Below, one piece after another: positions 33,688 through 47,100 of a stretch of DNA of 64,000 bases (the stretch's first letter is position 1; each line of letters starts with the position of its first letter). The DNA is taken from assembly GCF_014805685.1 (NCBI RefSeq), contig NC_060900.1, positions 1,348,601 to 1,412,600 of the forward strand, given 5' to 3'. The notes under the pieces were generated by a model, which worked only from the letters and a program-made list of their open reading frames with translations, was not told the DNA's origin and ran no database searches. This DNA comes from Silurus meridionalis. Lineage: Eukaryota; Chordata; Actinopteri; Siluriformes; Siluridae. The translations under genes and the position numbers were made by a program.

Positions 33688-34841
33688 AACTTTGTAAATA
33701 ACTTTATCCAGATACAGATGATGTAATAATATTCCTCACTTCTGATTGGTTCCCACGCTGACGCTGGGTTTAATAACAGGGACTTTCCAGTCTGGTGTTG
33801 TGGTTATGGTTTCGTTTACTTTTTGCCAATGTTTTAAAACAGGAGCCGCTGTTTGGCGTCATGTTTGGTACGAACGCTTGGAGTCACGCACACGGATCCT
33901 AAATGGCTGCAAAATCATTTTATTTGAACTGTTTATGATTAAAGTGTTGCAGATATCTGATACGTACAGAACTGATTTCCTGCAATACAACAAATTAATC
34001 ATCAGCAACTCGCTCGCGTTTTCATAATAACATGAACGACGTTCTTCTCGTAGTGATATTACACTTTTCTTAAATGTATGTTTGTTTGCAAATGAATATT
34101 CTGACACACGAACACACCGCAGGAATGTCCAGAGGAACATAAAAAGAGGAAATGTGTTGTTATTACACCAAAAAAAGAGGTTTAATTGGCCATAATTTTC
34201 TATAAAGGAACAAAGTTCTTCTCTTTTGAAAGTAGAAACAGAGCTTCTCAGGTGATCTTGATCTCGGCTGCTCTCCAGGCTTCTGTTCGCTTTAATCAAA
34301 GATGAAGAAGCGACTCTACATTTTTGAGGAAACTGTGAAGGTTTATTTCCTCTTTACTACAGTACGTTTGGTATGCAGTGTTTATGATGATGGTGGAGCT
34401 CTGGGGATCTTTCTGAACTGGTAATACCAGACCCAGTTTACCACAACCAGGATCTCCAACAACTCCATTTTTAATACACACACTTTCCTCATTGTTTGGA
34501 TTTTTTTTAGTCTGTTATCAGTGCACAAGACACTTCATATGATTATTCCTCCTGTATGTTCACCACTATGGAGGATTTCAATTATTTGTGTATTTTTATG
34601 TTCACATCAAACATCAATATGAGAATAAAAAATGGTTGGTTGTGGAACCTCGGTTGTGACAGGAAGGCGATGGTGACTCAAACTGAAAAGCTCACGCAAA
34701 CCTGAACAGGTCTGGAGGACTGGAGAAAAGACCAGACCAAACAGAATGTGCAGATCTACATGTGTATAATACAAATACAAATCCACTTATAACATAAAAG
34801 GAAGGTAAATTTTGATAATTTGTAATAGATCACGTGTTATA

Positions 34842-34911
<70 letters not shown>

Positions 34912-35210
34912 CGCGCGAATATACTGCCACCTAGTGCTTCTATTGGGTAATGCACTTCAGAAATTGTGAATAATTGCTGCTTTATTCAGCAACAGTGAAT
35001 CTGATGCACAAAGACAAAAGTATAACAAAGAGTAAAAAAGCTGTAACAAATTTTAAGATTTAATATATAGATTTAACATCATCTGGTAGAAAGTAAGGGT
35101 TCTGAAACACACATCTGAAACACAAAATATTTAGTAATGTTTTGTCATTTCAGTGATTAATAATCACTTTATGTCCATAAACTCACCAGATCTGCTCATT
35201 TAACTAAAAT
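33688..35210. repeat. Long duplicated unit, copy B
   Basis: Partner of 20262-21830, same orientation, about 13.4 kb away. It begins AACTTTGTAAATAACTTTAT and is near-identical for roughly the first 900 bases. A CA repeat at 34841-34907 expands it relative to copy A. Similarity resumes with ATACTGCCACCTAGTGCTT. Confidence 0.92.
34841..34907. repeat. (CA)n microsatellite in copy B
   Basis: About 33 CA units; copy A has only ACACACACG at this point. Confidence 0.97.
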
Positions 35211-35389
35211 ACAACTATTTAAAAAAGCTTTTAATAACATATATCTCTCAACCCCGACAGTGTGAGGGTCCTGACCACTTTTTATTCTGAAGGCTGTTTA
35301 ACAACTGTGGACTTTCTAAAACAACATTCAAGGTACCAACAAATAGCCTGCACCTTTTAAATGAAGTAGAGGATTCAGGTGATAATAGA

Positions 35390-35770
35390 CTAAAAGTTCA
35401 CTCAGTTACTGTGGCACAAGAGCATTCAGTGTTTTACATGTCAGTGAAAGTATTTTATGATCAGTGTGAGATTTTATTGGGATCATGTGCAGTGTGAATA
35501 AGATCTAGGATTAGGTTTAGGGAGGTGATGTGATTATATCCTCTGGTTTTAATAAGGGTTCTTTCTGCTTCTTGCAATCTTGAATCTTTTCTACATGAGC
35601 TTAAAATAAGAAACTGGCATCAACACAAGCAACACAAACAAGGAGACAAACCGTGATCAGAGGCCTGTCGAATAATAACATGATCACAATCATTTACCAC
35701 TTTAACCACCGCTGTCTAATTCATTAGAGAAGCACCAGAAGGCATTTCCTTTAAACCTATTGTAGAATTG
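35390..35770 (-). mobile_element. Old L2 reverse transcriptase remnant
   Basis: GTGATGTGATTATATCCTCT and GGGTTCTTTCTGCTTCTTGC correspond, in antisense, to the L2 coding region at about 22850-22910 in the same order. Too decayed to translate. Confidence 0.6.
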
Positions 35771-36009
35771 TGGTAGTCTGGGTTCCTTTTTAAGTATCAA
35801 TAACAAACAGCACCTCTTTTTCCAGACCATGACCTCCTGAGTGTAACCCTCTACTCATTTATAACTTGGTGATCTCCAGGCCAGTCAGAGAACCTCATGT
35901 GGTTATTTATACTTCACATCAGCACTTTTAATTGTAATTGTAAAAATTAGTCAACTATGTGCTGTTTCTTTGTATTTGTAGAACCACAGTCAAAAATGTT
36001 GCAGATTCT

Positions 36010-36320
36010 TCCTTCCTATACCAGCCTCTGTGTCCTGCAGGGGACTTCACCCAGCCTCTGTGTCCTGCAGGGGATGATACCCAGCCTCCATGCACCACTG
36101 AGGACACTGTCCAGATTTTATGCCCCGCTGAGGACATTGCTTCACCTTTACGCATGACAGAGGTTGCCACTAAGCCTCCTTGCTGTGTGAGGACATGTCT
36201 CACCTCCACGCTCTGCTGAGGCTGTCGCTCTGCTTCTATGCTCCACCGAGGATGCTGCTCAGCCTCCATGCCTGAAGGAGGCACCACTCTGCCTCTTGTC
36301 TCTGCTGAGGTGCCATTTAA
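36010..36320. repeat. Degenerate ~33-36 bp tandem repeat
   Basis: Repeats of a unit like CCCAGCCTCTGTGTCCTGCA followed by GGGGA or GAGGA. The first two units are nearly identical and later ones diverge. Both strands are open by virtue of the repeat, but I see no gene. It may be a fragment of an unrecognised element. Confidence 0.6.
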
Positions 36321-37080
36321 GCTTCCTGCATAGATGAGATCTGTGGGGAACAGGGGGATTTTCTAGAGTTGACCTGGTCGACCTTCCCAGAAGTGGACTT
36401 TTGTGCTTTCTATATTTTCCCACCAGATGTGCCCATTTTGTCTCATGTTTTTGTTTTGATCATTAAAGTTATATGGTCCATTTCCATGTTTGTTTTTTTG
36501 TGTCTCGTGTCTTTTTCTGGGTTTCCCAGCATGAGACCTTGTTTTAAAATGTTTTTTTTTTTTGCCTATGTTCTGTGTAGCTCCAGAGAAAGACTTTTTT
36601 CCTGAGGTCTCAAGAGGATTTTGAGTAGTTATTAACAGTCAACTCTGGTTCAAGCCCGGACCCTGACATAGACCCCTTAAACCTTATCATTTTTATGATT
36701 TTTATGAAAATTAATAAATGATGTGTGCTGTTCTTTTAGGTTTTGAGACTTTTGTTTTCTTCCTAATAACATTATTAGTTTGTTCCTGCATTTCCATTTG
36801 TTGACCCCAACTGTGAATTATCACTACAACGTCCTAAACTAAACATCATGCCGGCCATCTGCACGTTGTTCTATAATTATCTATAAGGGTTGGAGATTTA
36901 TTAAAATATTGTTAAGTATTTATGCTTTAATTAGAAATTTGAGCAGCAGCTTTTCACGGTTATTGAAGTGTATATTCTATTAGAAGCACTAGGTGGCAGT
37001 ATTTACATATACACAATGCAAATATATCACAGTTTTCATGTTCTAAAGTGAGCAAATTGGGAAACAAGTATTTAAATATC
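36321..37080. other. Intergenic, nothing recognised
   Basis: No supported gene or bounded repeat. Confidence 0.4.
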
Positions 37081-37089
37081 ACTACTTTC

Positions 37090-37090
<1 letters not shown>

Positions 37091-37171
<81 letters not shown>
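37091..37171. repeat. Compound (ATA)n(ATG)n microsatellite
   Basis: About ten ATA/AAT units followed by about sixteen GAT units. Confidence 0.97.
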
Positions 37172-37172
<1 letters not shown>

Positions 37173-38260
37173 GGTTTATGGCTATGTGTAACCCTGGTTG
37201 TTGAGGTTTAGACAGTGGAAGGATCTTACCAGGTTCCAGGGTCCTGCTGCAGTGTGGGCCCTGGAGATGAGCTGGGGGAATCAGCAGAAGAACACAAACC
37301 AACTGACTTCTTGTAAATTTAGATGGTTTCACTGTAAAGATATTTAAGTTTCCTATGGTCAGTGAAATGTATAAATAAAGTGATGCCCCCCTCAGACCAG
37401 TGCAGATACTCATTCAGGACGAGTCTGACTAAAGGCAGATACCAGAATCAATTCAACCTTTTCTAAAAAATAATAACCAGCAATGAAAAGTTTGCCAAGA
37501 CCAGAAACCTCTGTAGATCCTTCATGTTTAAGGACACAGTTTAGTTTAGTTTAAAGATGATTCAAAATGTTATGTTACTTCTCTTTAGTGTGTCTCTCAG
37601 GTTGTAATTAATGAAAAGCTGGAAGACTGAGGTGGTGCTCGAGAGCCCAGATGGCATGACGTTCACATACTAGTGACCAGAAATGTCACTCTTCATGATC
37701 TGGAGCAGGAGGGGTTCAGTACAGTACATGACTTCAGCCCCTACGGATTATGAAGTTTCCCATCAGTGGAATCTTTTGTGGGTGGTGCAGAGTCTAAATG
37801 AGGTTCACAATGTGCTGATCACCAGTTCCTCATCAACCACGAGTCAGTCCATGCTGTGAGAAGAGAAAAAGGTTTTTTCCCTGATGACCTGTTCAGGGGG
37901 AGGAGGCATCGCCTGATGAAGTGATCGTAATACAGCTGTTCTTCTGGGCTTCAGTTCTGCTGGTTTGGTGGCATCATTAGAGTTTGTGGAAATGAGGTTT
38001 CCTGTAAAGAAACATGTTTTCCATTCGTGCTTATAAATACGGCACCAATTCAACCTGCAATTTGTATAATTTTTCCATCTCGCCTCCAGCAGTCAGCTGA
38101 TACGATGAAATATTCTTTCTTGGGTTGTTCACATATTTTTCTTTCATGCTTCCATACCTGCTTCCCTCCATCACATAAATAACACACGTGGAGGAAATCC
38201 AGAGAGAAATCAGCAGAGCGTGCATTTTAATTTCGAAAGACCAGAAATAAATCCAGTATG
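37173..38260. other. Intergenic, nothing recognised
   Basis: Open frames here are short and domain-free. Confidence 0.4.
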
Positions 38261-38262
38261 CC

Positions 38263-38263
<1 letters not shown>

Positions 38264-38312
<49 letters not shown>
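38264..38312. repeat. (CA)n microsatellite
   Basis: About 24 CA units. Confidence 0.97.
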
Positions 38313-38313
<1 letters not shown>

Positions 38314-38444
38314 TTACCACCTGTGCTCACCAACCAGGTAATATACTGTCACAAAAACCTGAAATATTTAAATATCACAAAAAACGATTAAAAAACATTC
38401 CTGTGCTCTGAAATCCTTTTACTGAGGGAAATGGAAAAGGCAGT

Positions 38445-38650
38445 GACTCGTCTTCTTCTACTTCTTCTACTTTACCTTCTTTCGGCTTTTCCCATTAGGG
38501 GGCGCCACAGTGGATCATCCGTATCCATACCCCCCGGTCCTCTACATTTGCCCCTTTCACACCAACTACCTGCATGTCTTCCCTCACCACATCCATAAAC
38601 CTTCTCCTCAGTCTTCCTCTTTTCCTCCTTCCTGGTGGCTCCATCCTCAG
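38445..38650 (-). mobile_element. RTE LINE 3' fragment
   Basis: TTAGGGGGCGCCACAGTGGA and the following ~150 bases match the 3' end of the RTE at 29540-29690, including the (TTC)n-like tail and a TCTTTTCCTCCTTCCTGGTG stretch. Only the last ~200 bases are present. Confidence 0.85.
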
Positions 38651-38939
38651 TGTAGATTAAACAGAATCTGATTATGTATTAATGTATTAAAGTATTAATA
38701 CTATGGGTGTTTTTCTTATCGCTGGCAACCCGAGCTGTGAACCACAATGAAAAATGTAAAGTGCTGAAAATATCTCTTTAGTTTGGAGGAATTTGGGACA
38801 GAAATGATGATCCAAAAAAAAACAACCCCACTTTCAATGTTAGAATTTATCTGATTCAACTGTTCAGTCTAATGACAGCTTATAAACTAAAGACGCATCA
38901 TTTCTGCTAAACACCAAATTATGATCTTGTGTGTTTTGT

Positions 38940-39480
38940 TTTGCGTCATCTTTCATGAAGCACGTTGGTCCTGTTGCTCCTGGAGGAATGTTGTTCTCTA
39001 CTGTATGCAGTTCCTGTGAAAAGTGTGGAGTCTGTTATGGTGTTTGAGAGACACGTGTGTGTTCCTGTTGTTTCTATGCAACAAACTCGGTAATGTAACT
39101 GTCTGAAGGTTTCCTCTGAACAAACAAATCTAAAAATATCCAGAACTTTATTTTCAGTTTTATACACTTCGTTTCTCCAAACCTTCAGCTGAAATACTTT
39201 GAGATGTTCTTCACTAGATGAAGATGTTTTTTGTTCATCTCAGAGCAGTTCAGTAGGATTTAGGTGCGGGACTGGGCAGGTGGTTCCATGATAGACATCA
39301 CTCCAGACGTCTGTCTGCTCTCTAAATAACACTTATGGAACTCAGACGTGTGCTTCAGATCATCATCTTATTGTACTGTGAAGTCCAGACAGAACTGTAT
39401 GGTGATGAAGTGTGGAATTGCAGCCTTGTTGGTTCTGAATTCTTTTCACCATTTAACCTACATATACATATATATAGAAC
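38940..39480 (-). mobile_element. Decayed Tc1/mariner transposase relic, copy 1
   Basis: Shares long ordered words with 63420-63960: TGGTTCCATGATAGACATCA, CTCCAGACGTCTGTCTGCT and AGATGTTCTTCACTAGATG. In the other copy the antisense frame ends in a recognisable Tc1 motif. No open frame survives here. Confidence 0.6.
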
Positions 39481-39499
39481 ATTTCATAGCTACATGGAT

Positions 39500-40370
39500 T
39501 TCATCCAGAACCTGTAGTTTATTGCATACAAATAAAATCAACATGCACAAGTCACTCTGTAATACAACATTAGATGTTTCTGCACTTTTCACTGTTTCGT
39601 CTGAAATACCAATAAAATCCATTGAATTGAAGCGTGAAGATGTTTGACCTTCCTGTGAGAAGATATAAAACACCTCCAATAAATGAAGACTGTATTGATT
39701 TCTGAAAGAACACCTACAGATTATATCGTTTATATCCAAGACCCGGAGCCCATTTCCATTTAAAACCTTCTTTATTTAACATACAGAACATTCAGTCCAC
39801 TGATTGCATTCGGAAAAATAATGAATAAATATATATATTTTTAAAAAACGTAAACTTTTACAGCATTTACATGATCCACCGTATACCGTAAACATTCCGG
39901 AATAAAAATTATTCCTAAAAAATAATAAAAATTCACTCACAGTTCCGAATTCCTTCCATACGGTTTATAAGAATTTACATTACATCATTAAAAATGGTAC
40001 ACAAAATACCCCAGACCTATAAATTGGTTGCCATGGAAACAAGACCCTCCTTCATTCCTACTGAGTTCGTTATCATCACAGATCCTCATCATCACCTGCT
40101 GTTTATATTCATTACACTAATCATGAGTTTAAAGATTTATTTTATTCATTATTTATTCTTATTTAATACCAAACTCAAACCAGATCATCAATAATAAATA
40201 ACATTTTTATTTTGGATGATCAGAAACCATAAAGGTTCCCTCTCAAATAGAGAACCAAAGCAAAGGTTTCTGTTCTATTAATCTAATCTGAGTTTGGTAT
40301 AAATGACAGGAGAAAATATTGAAAAAAATATATAAATTCACTCATTATTATAAATTGATTAATTATGTAT
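39500..40370. other. Intergenic, nothing recognised
   Basis: AT-rich sequence without supported features. It probably includes the 3' flank of glt1d1. Confidence 0.4.
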
Positions 40371-40376
40371 TTATTA

Positions 40377-40835
40377 CACTATAAGGACAAACGTTTGGAC
40401 ACCTGACCTTCATTTTAGATTGTGAGCATTTTGAGACTCCATTTACTGCTATAATGAGCTCCACTGTTCTGGGAAGATGTTCCACAAGATGTAATGGAGA
40501 TTCATTTAGCCACAGGTGTTTTAGTAAAGTCTGGTAGTGATGTTGGTGAGAAGATGAGAAGGTGAAGAGGCCTGGGGTTCACATTTATTCATGTTCAATT
40601 GGGTTGGAGATCTAAAGCAGGAGATCTTCCACTCCAAACCATGTAAAGCAGATCTTCATGGTGCTGGCTTTGTGCACACTGGAACAGGTTTTGGGTCTCC
40701 TAGTTCAAATAAAGGCAGAATTTCAGACTCCTGAATCCAAAGACGTCTGTTACAATTGTGTGTCTCCAACAGTTTAAGAAGGAACCACATATGGGTGGAA
40801 AAGTCAGGTGTCCCAATACGTTTGTCCATGTAGTG
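40377..40835. mobile_element. Tc1/mariner-type MITE
   Basis: The left end reads CACTATAAGGACAAACGTTT then GGACACCTGAC. The right end is its inverted complement (GTCAGGTGTCCCAATACG, TTTGTCCATGTAGTG). TA lies on both sides (40375-40376, 40836-40837). It is 459 bases with no coding capacity. Partial relatives lie at 49810, 51895 and 55335. Confidence 0.85.
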
Positions 40836-41220
40836 TAGCAGTAAAGAGAATTGATCACATGTTGTTCAGCTGCTCGCCGATAAAATGGACCCTGATGTTC
40901 GGTTTAAAAAGTCGTACAGACACTAAAGATCTCTGATGTTCTAAATGTTCCTACAAGATGAAGCACCTGAAATAGTGAAACTCTTAGTGGACTTTCCTGT
41001 TTCAGTGGAACTGTTTAGAAACACGTTCAGGTTGAAAATGTTTCCTATAAAATGAAATGTGTGTGTTGCCATAGTGATTATTCTTAAAATCGGTCCTGTA
41101 ACCACAAACCAGAACGTGTGATGTTTGTTGACTGAAGGATCTAAAAGGTTCTCACTCATATAAACGTGTTCATAACTTGGAGACGTTCTCCTGGAACTGA
41201 CGTTTGAGAAGATCTGAGCT

Positions 41221-43086
41221 TTACTGCAGTTTCTCCACCAGCTGCTGGTACGTCCTTCTCTCTGTTGCAGAGTCGTGTCTTTCCGTGACGTAGTGTTTCC
41301 CGTTGCTCTTCAGGTTCTCCTGCAGTTCCTTGTCTCTCAGCAGTCTTTTGGACAGAAGCACAAACTCCTACAGAGGAACAGGAGATCCGGATATTACAGT
41401 TACTCTGCATTACCATGAAAGCACAACTACAGCAGGCTTCATCTAATTGTGAGCTCAATTGCTCATGGATCCATCAGCTGAGTTTAAAACCACGTACGTT
41501 TATGACGCTCTCGTTTCCAGAGTGACGTACATAAGAGCTTTGAGGTCTACACTCTAAAACTGGTTCATTAAGACTCTCAAAGAGGTACTGCAGGTCTTCA
41601 GATATCGTTTGAAAACTGCTCGACACTCAACTCCTTCCACCACCTAGGAGCCAGAACAGAGAAGAGTCCTGAAGCATGTCCTCCTTGTACCCTGAGAGAT
41701 GGTGGGACCAGCTGATCAGTGGTGCAGAGGGGAGTGTGATGAGAGCTGTGAGGTCAAAGGGTGGTCCATGGTTGGAGTTTTGCTCATACTGAGCTAAAGA
41801 TTATGACTGAGTGAATCATAAACCATCTAACATGGAGGGAAGGAGACTCCAGCATCAGTGCTTCAGGAAAATTGGTAGGTTTTATTTATGAATTTCAAGA
41901 TAAAGTATAGAGTTTTATACGATAAACGACTGTTTATAGCTGCTATAATGCACATGTATTTCACCTCTAGACCTTCACTGGTGCTCTACCTGAATCAATC
42001 CACCTCTATAAACCATCATTACATCTGTAGAAACATCAGTATTATAGAGAAGTGCAGTAGAACAGAGCGCTGGATCACACACAGGATCTCATACAGTCAG
42101 AACGTCATCACTAAAGCAAGAAACCCAATTAACACAATTCAACAAGTCTCCTTTCACTGGAGCCACAACTGCTCCTCCACACACATCATCTCCAGCAGAA
42201 GCACTGATGACGTCCACCTTTTTTTTTTATATTCTTATAAATGTATCTGCAAACAACTATGACTAGTGTCTCTCTCTGACCGTCCAATCAGAAGACATTT
42301 AAAAAATACTGATGTTATTAGACGCCTGCTAGATGGCCCCGGTGTCTCCAACTCGTAATCTGATTGGATGAAGCTTTAAGCAGCATGTACACTACAGACG
42401 CTCACACTTTTGATTCCTAAGACCACAAGGCAGATTCCTTTTATCTCTGGTAACACGTGATGTGAAGGCTGAAATCTGATTGGATAGAAACTCTAACCTA
42501 AACATACACACTATGGAATGAGAAGGATGGACTACTGGAAAAATTTAATGAATATTCATGAACATAAATATATATAAACTTGTTATTGATGCTGATTGGA
42601 GTTTTGAAGGACGTGTTGACACATTATACATGATTTATAGATGATTAAATGATAAATGTAAATACTATAAAGTATGACATCATTGTTTTGTGATAATTTT
42701 CCAGCGCAGTGTTTATGATCTCTTACTGCCCCCTGATGATGAACTCGTCTGTGTTGATTTAATCTCTAATAAGACCATTCTAGACTTTAATATACTGTAT
42801 AATTACATCAGAGTGAGATGTGGATCTTATTATAGTACTGAAGGGTATTTATGTGTATTGAAGTGTCTGCTGTAGATGGTAGATGTTAGTGATTAGATGA
42901 TGTGCAGGTGGAAACGTTGCTCGAGCCCTGACTCGGTCTGCAGGTGCACTGATCTCGCTAACGCTAAGTAATAATCGCTCTTCATCTCTATAGACATCAG
43001 ATACGTCTCTCTGTGACTTTCCCACAGATGATGATGTTCATGCTGTTGTTTTATATATTCTGAATTCTTTCTTCTCAACGTATGTG

Positions 43087-43131
<45 letters not shown>

Positions 43132-44114
43132 TTCCCTTTAATATGATTTAACGTTTAAAGCCCTCCGTCACTCCCTTGCTGTTTAATCTTATCCCTGAGT
43201 ACAGAGTTAGATATCGGTCTCTACACGTGAAGCTAATATTCATCCACGGTCTCGTGAGAGCATCTGCGTTTCCCAGCATGCCGTAGCGCGAGACTCGCGA
43301 TACGACTCTGATCTCAGCAGGACCCGAGGAACCGCAAGAACATCAGAGTCTAATTCAAAGTGAAACCATTCTCTTATTGCATTTAATGAGTCTCTTTTCA
43401 CGAGACGCTGCAGGATCTCGCTTTACATGATTCTTACATATCTACACACTGTGTGTGTGTGTGTGTGTGTGCGTGTGCGTGCGTGTGTGTGCGTGTGTGT
43501 GTGTGTGCGCTGATCATCATTCCTCATTCATTTTTAAAGTCCAATAACGCAGCTCAGCCACTGCAGCTCATCGGGGCGCCAGTCAGTACTAAATCCTACA
43601 CTATCAGATTTATGGATTTGTTTTGGATGCCTTTAACAGGAAAACTACACAAAATGTCTATTAAATTGTTTTTAATTTAAATAAATAACCGATTGACCGA
43701 ATTCCGTATGTAAAAATCATGAAACTCATTATAAAATGTACTTTATATTCGTCACATGCACTTTACAGCACAGTAAAATTCTTTATTTATTCCAGTGACA
43801 TTAGAAAACTAGGGTCAGAGCGCAGGATCGGCTGTAATACAGCACCCTTGGAGCACAGAGGATTAGGGGCCTTGCTCAGGGGCCACAAGTGTGGCAGGAA
43901 CCCTAAACTTTAACCACCTTATATCCCAAATTATAAACAAATACATGACTTTAATATCGATCAATGGAGGTTTCATTTATACGTCCATTTACACAATCTG
44001 AAGATCTCACCTGAGGGGAGGAGAAGAGCAGGCCGTTGTGCCCGTGTCGGACAACTGCAGCGTTCCCCGGAATGTTCCTCGCTAACACCGGCACACACAA
44101 ATCCATGGCCTGGT

Positions 44115-44169
<55 letters not shown>

Positions 44170-47100
44170 ATCGTTTGTAAGTGAACCTGTAATATCAGAT
44201 AACTCCATTTGAAGGGTAAAAAAGAAACGTGTATAATTAGTGCTTTAATCCCCGGATCAGTTCTCCAGTGTTTGCTGCAGATAAACTGGATTAAAGCGGA
44301 ACACTGATAAACCCCCGGATTAGCAGTAAAAAGTCAGGGCTGTAAAGCAGAGCAGGATTTTTAACAATATTTTCTGCATGTAACAGATTAGATTACTGAT
44401 TTGATCCTGATGTGTCTGAAGGCTTCAGAGGATTTATTGAGAAATTAACTTAAAAAAATTCATAAATAAAAATAAATGTCTGTTGAATACTAACACTTTT
44501 ACTTTGTGACATGATTCTGTAATTGAAGATCACTTTTTGAAAGTTCACTTTACCACTTTGTCTTTTTTTGACCGACTTGATTGATCTTTGTTAAATTTTG
44601 TATGACTTGTTTGATCTTTGTTTAATTTCGTCCAACTTGATTGATCTTTGTTTAATTTTAACGTCTTGTTTGATCTTTGTTTCATTTTGTCCGACTTGTT
44701 TGATCTTTGCTTAATTTTGTTCGACTTGTTTGATCTTTGTTTCAATCTGGTTGTGTTGAACAGGGTGTTGTGTTGATGTTTAATCTGAAGAAATCAGAGA
44801 TCTAATCTCGTACTTTAAAAACAAATGAGATACACAGTGGGATGAAGGTCACATGATCCTATCCAGACCTCTAAGATGGCGGCCGACATGCCTTCCGACA
44901 CGGAAGAATTGACGACTGCGAACGCTTTCCTCATGGCGGCGTGGAGTTCCTCCTGGTTCCTCTCTGCTGCTAAAAATACTCCAGAACATCTACACAGACA
45001 CCAACACACAAAACACTGAGTGGAAGTTCTGGAGAGAAGGCCGACAGCAGGCTGTAGGGAGTTACAGCAGCACACGTTAACGTCTCAGGATTCAGAATAA
45101 TAATACACAGAACATTACTTATCGCTTTCCCACACCATCTCAGTGCAATTCATTCTGTGCTGAGATGCTGAGAACCTGATAGCACCATGTCCCCCATGCA
45201 TTAGAACCTGCTTGTTTACAGTTTCACTGGATAAAAATGAGTGTATACAGAGATAAGTTCCCACAATCCAATACCAATTTCATGTGAGGGCACAAAGCTG
45301 AGGAAAAATCGTGAAGACAATTTCTTGCGTACTTTGTTCGAGATAAAGAGTCTCTGAGGAAAGCCGAAGAAGAAGAGTGAATAAGTGAAAGAGCAATGAG
45401 CTTTACCTCTTTACACATTCTTTAACTTCTGAGCTGAGTGCAGGGTCGATCTGTGAAGAGAAAAGAAATAAAATAATGTAAAAATTAGTAAGAAATGGCA
45501 CTTTCATATGCAAGTCTGGTTCATCTCAAGGTTTCTTCTTTATACCTTCTCAGGGAATTTGTTCCTCACCACCATCAGCAATGGTGATTAGAGACAAATG
45601 AATAGAGACTTTCTGATGTTCTAATTTATATTTTACTTTTCTGTTTCTGTTTTCAGCTGATACACATTTTATTTAATATATAACATTATTTCTATTTTCT
45701 TATTTTTTTATTTTTACTTTAATCTTTACTTTGATCTTTTACTTCGAGCAGTTGCATTCAAACTATTTTCCTCTGGTATCAATAAAATCTTCTGATATTG
45801 ATTCTGATTCAAATAACACTGAATCGAAATCAACTGAATCAAATTCAACTGAATCGAATCGAACTGAATTGAAATTAATTAAATTTTCTTAAACATGGGT
45901 CAAATTCAGTTTTTTCTTTTCTGTAGAATGAACTCAGTTTTTCTTAAACACTAAAACTAGACACTTTCCTTTCCATAAATGTTAAATAAACATCTATTAG
46001 AATTTACACTACAGTTCTAGAAAATGAATCAAGAAATTCTGACCAATCAGAATCCAGATTTCAATCAGATGAATGAAAATGAATCAGATTTTAACTGCGT
46101 ATGTAAAACACATACACCATGTTATAATAGTGTTATTACTAGTAATAATGATGTTATAATAATGTGAGCTGAGAAGTGAAAGAACTTCCCATAACACGTG
46201 GGGTTTACTGTAGATGTTTGTTCTACACTGTGAAATCTGATGTATCTGTATATCAGACAAATCAAGTAGATATTTCCAGAAAAAAACTGAGCCCACAATC
46301 TAAACCATAGCAACTATTCCATTATCAGTTTGCTGGATCAGGGTGAGATCAGTGTGAGATCAGGGTGAGATCAGGGTGAGATCAGTGGAGATAAGGGTGA
46401 GATCAAAGTGGGATCAGTGTGAGATCTTGGTGAGATCGTATCTTATATAAGATGAGGAACGACTTCTGTGTGAGATGATTTCTGTAATACCCAAATCCCA
46501 GAGTCTGGTTAAGACAAATTTTACATTCTCATCATTTTCAGCACAGCATTAATCTTAATGAAAAAAAAAAGCATCAGAGAATACGGTCCGATTTTGGAGA
46601 TTAAGAACAAACAGAGGTTTTCTCCTCACATTGATTTATTTTAATGCAAATGCTCCTTTGTGTCATTTCCAGGAATTTGGAATAAAAAAGTTGGGCTTAG
46701 ATATGACTCCTAAAACATTATATTCATAAAATGTAAAATACAGCAATACTAACCACAGAAAACCAAAGAATACATGGAGTTGCTCTCAATGATCATTAGG
46801 TGTTGAGGAACATCCATTTTTAAGGAGAAAAGTTCTAGTGGTGCAGAATCTCAAAACATCAGGTAAAAATACCATCAATAACCAGCACTGAACACTAGGT
46901 GGCGCTGAGATCCTCTCACTGAGTTGATTATATGTAAAATGCAACTGCAATTTCTTTCTCCAGCCTGAACTGCAAGTGTAAGAAAATATCCATGTCTTCT
47001 GGGAAAGAAAGGCTTCAGAGAAACTGATTTCGGTCAGATCTCAGTCTCAGACTTGGATTAACAGGTCCATCATTCCTTCTCATATCTGCCTCACTATGTG

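Noticed and set aside
44545..44745. Lys/Asn/Ser-rich 66-residue ORF
   Set aside because: It is the translation of the ~30-base minisatellite in glt1d1 intron 10.
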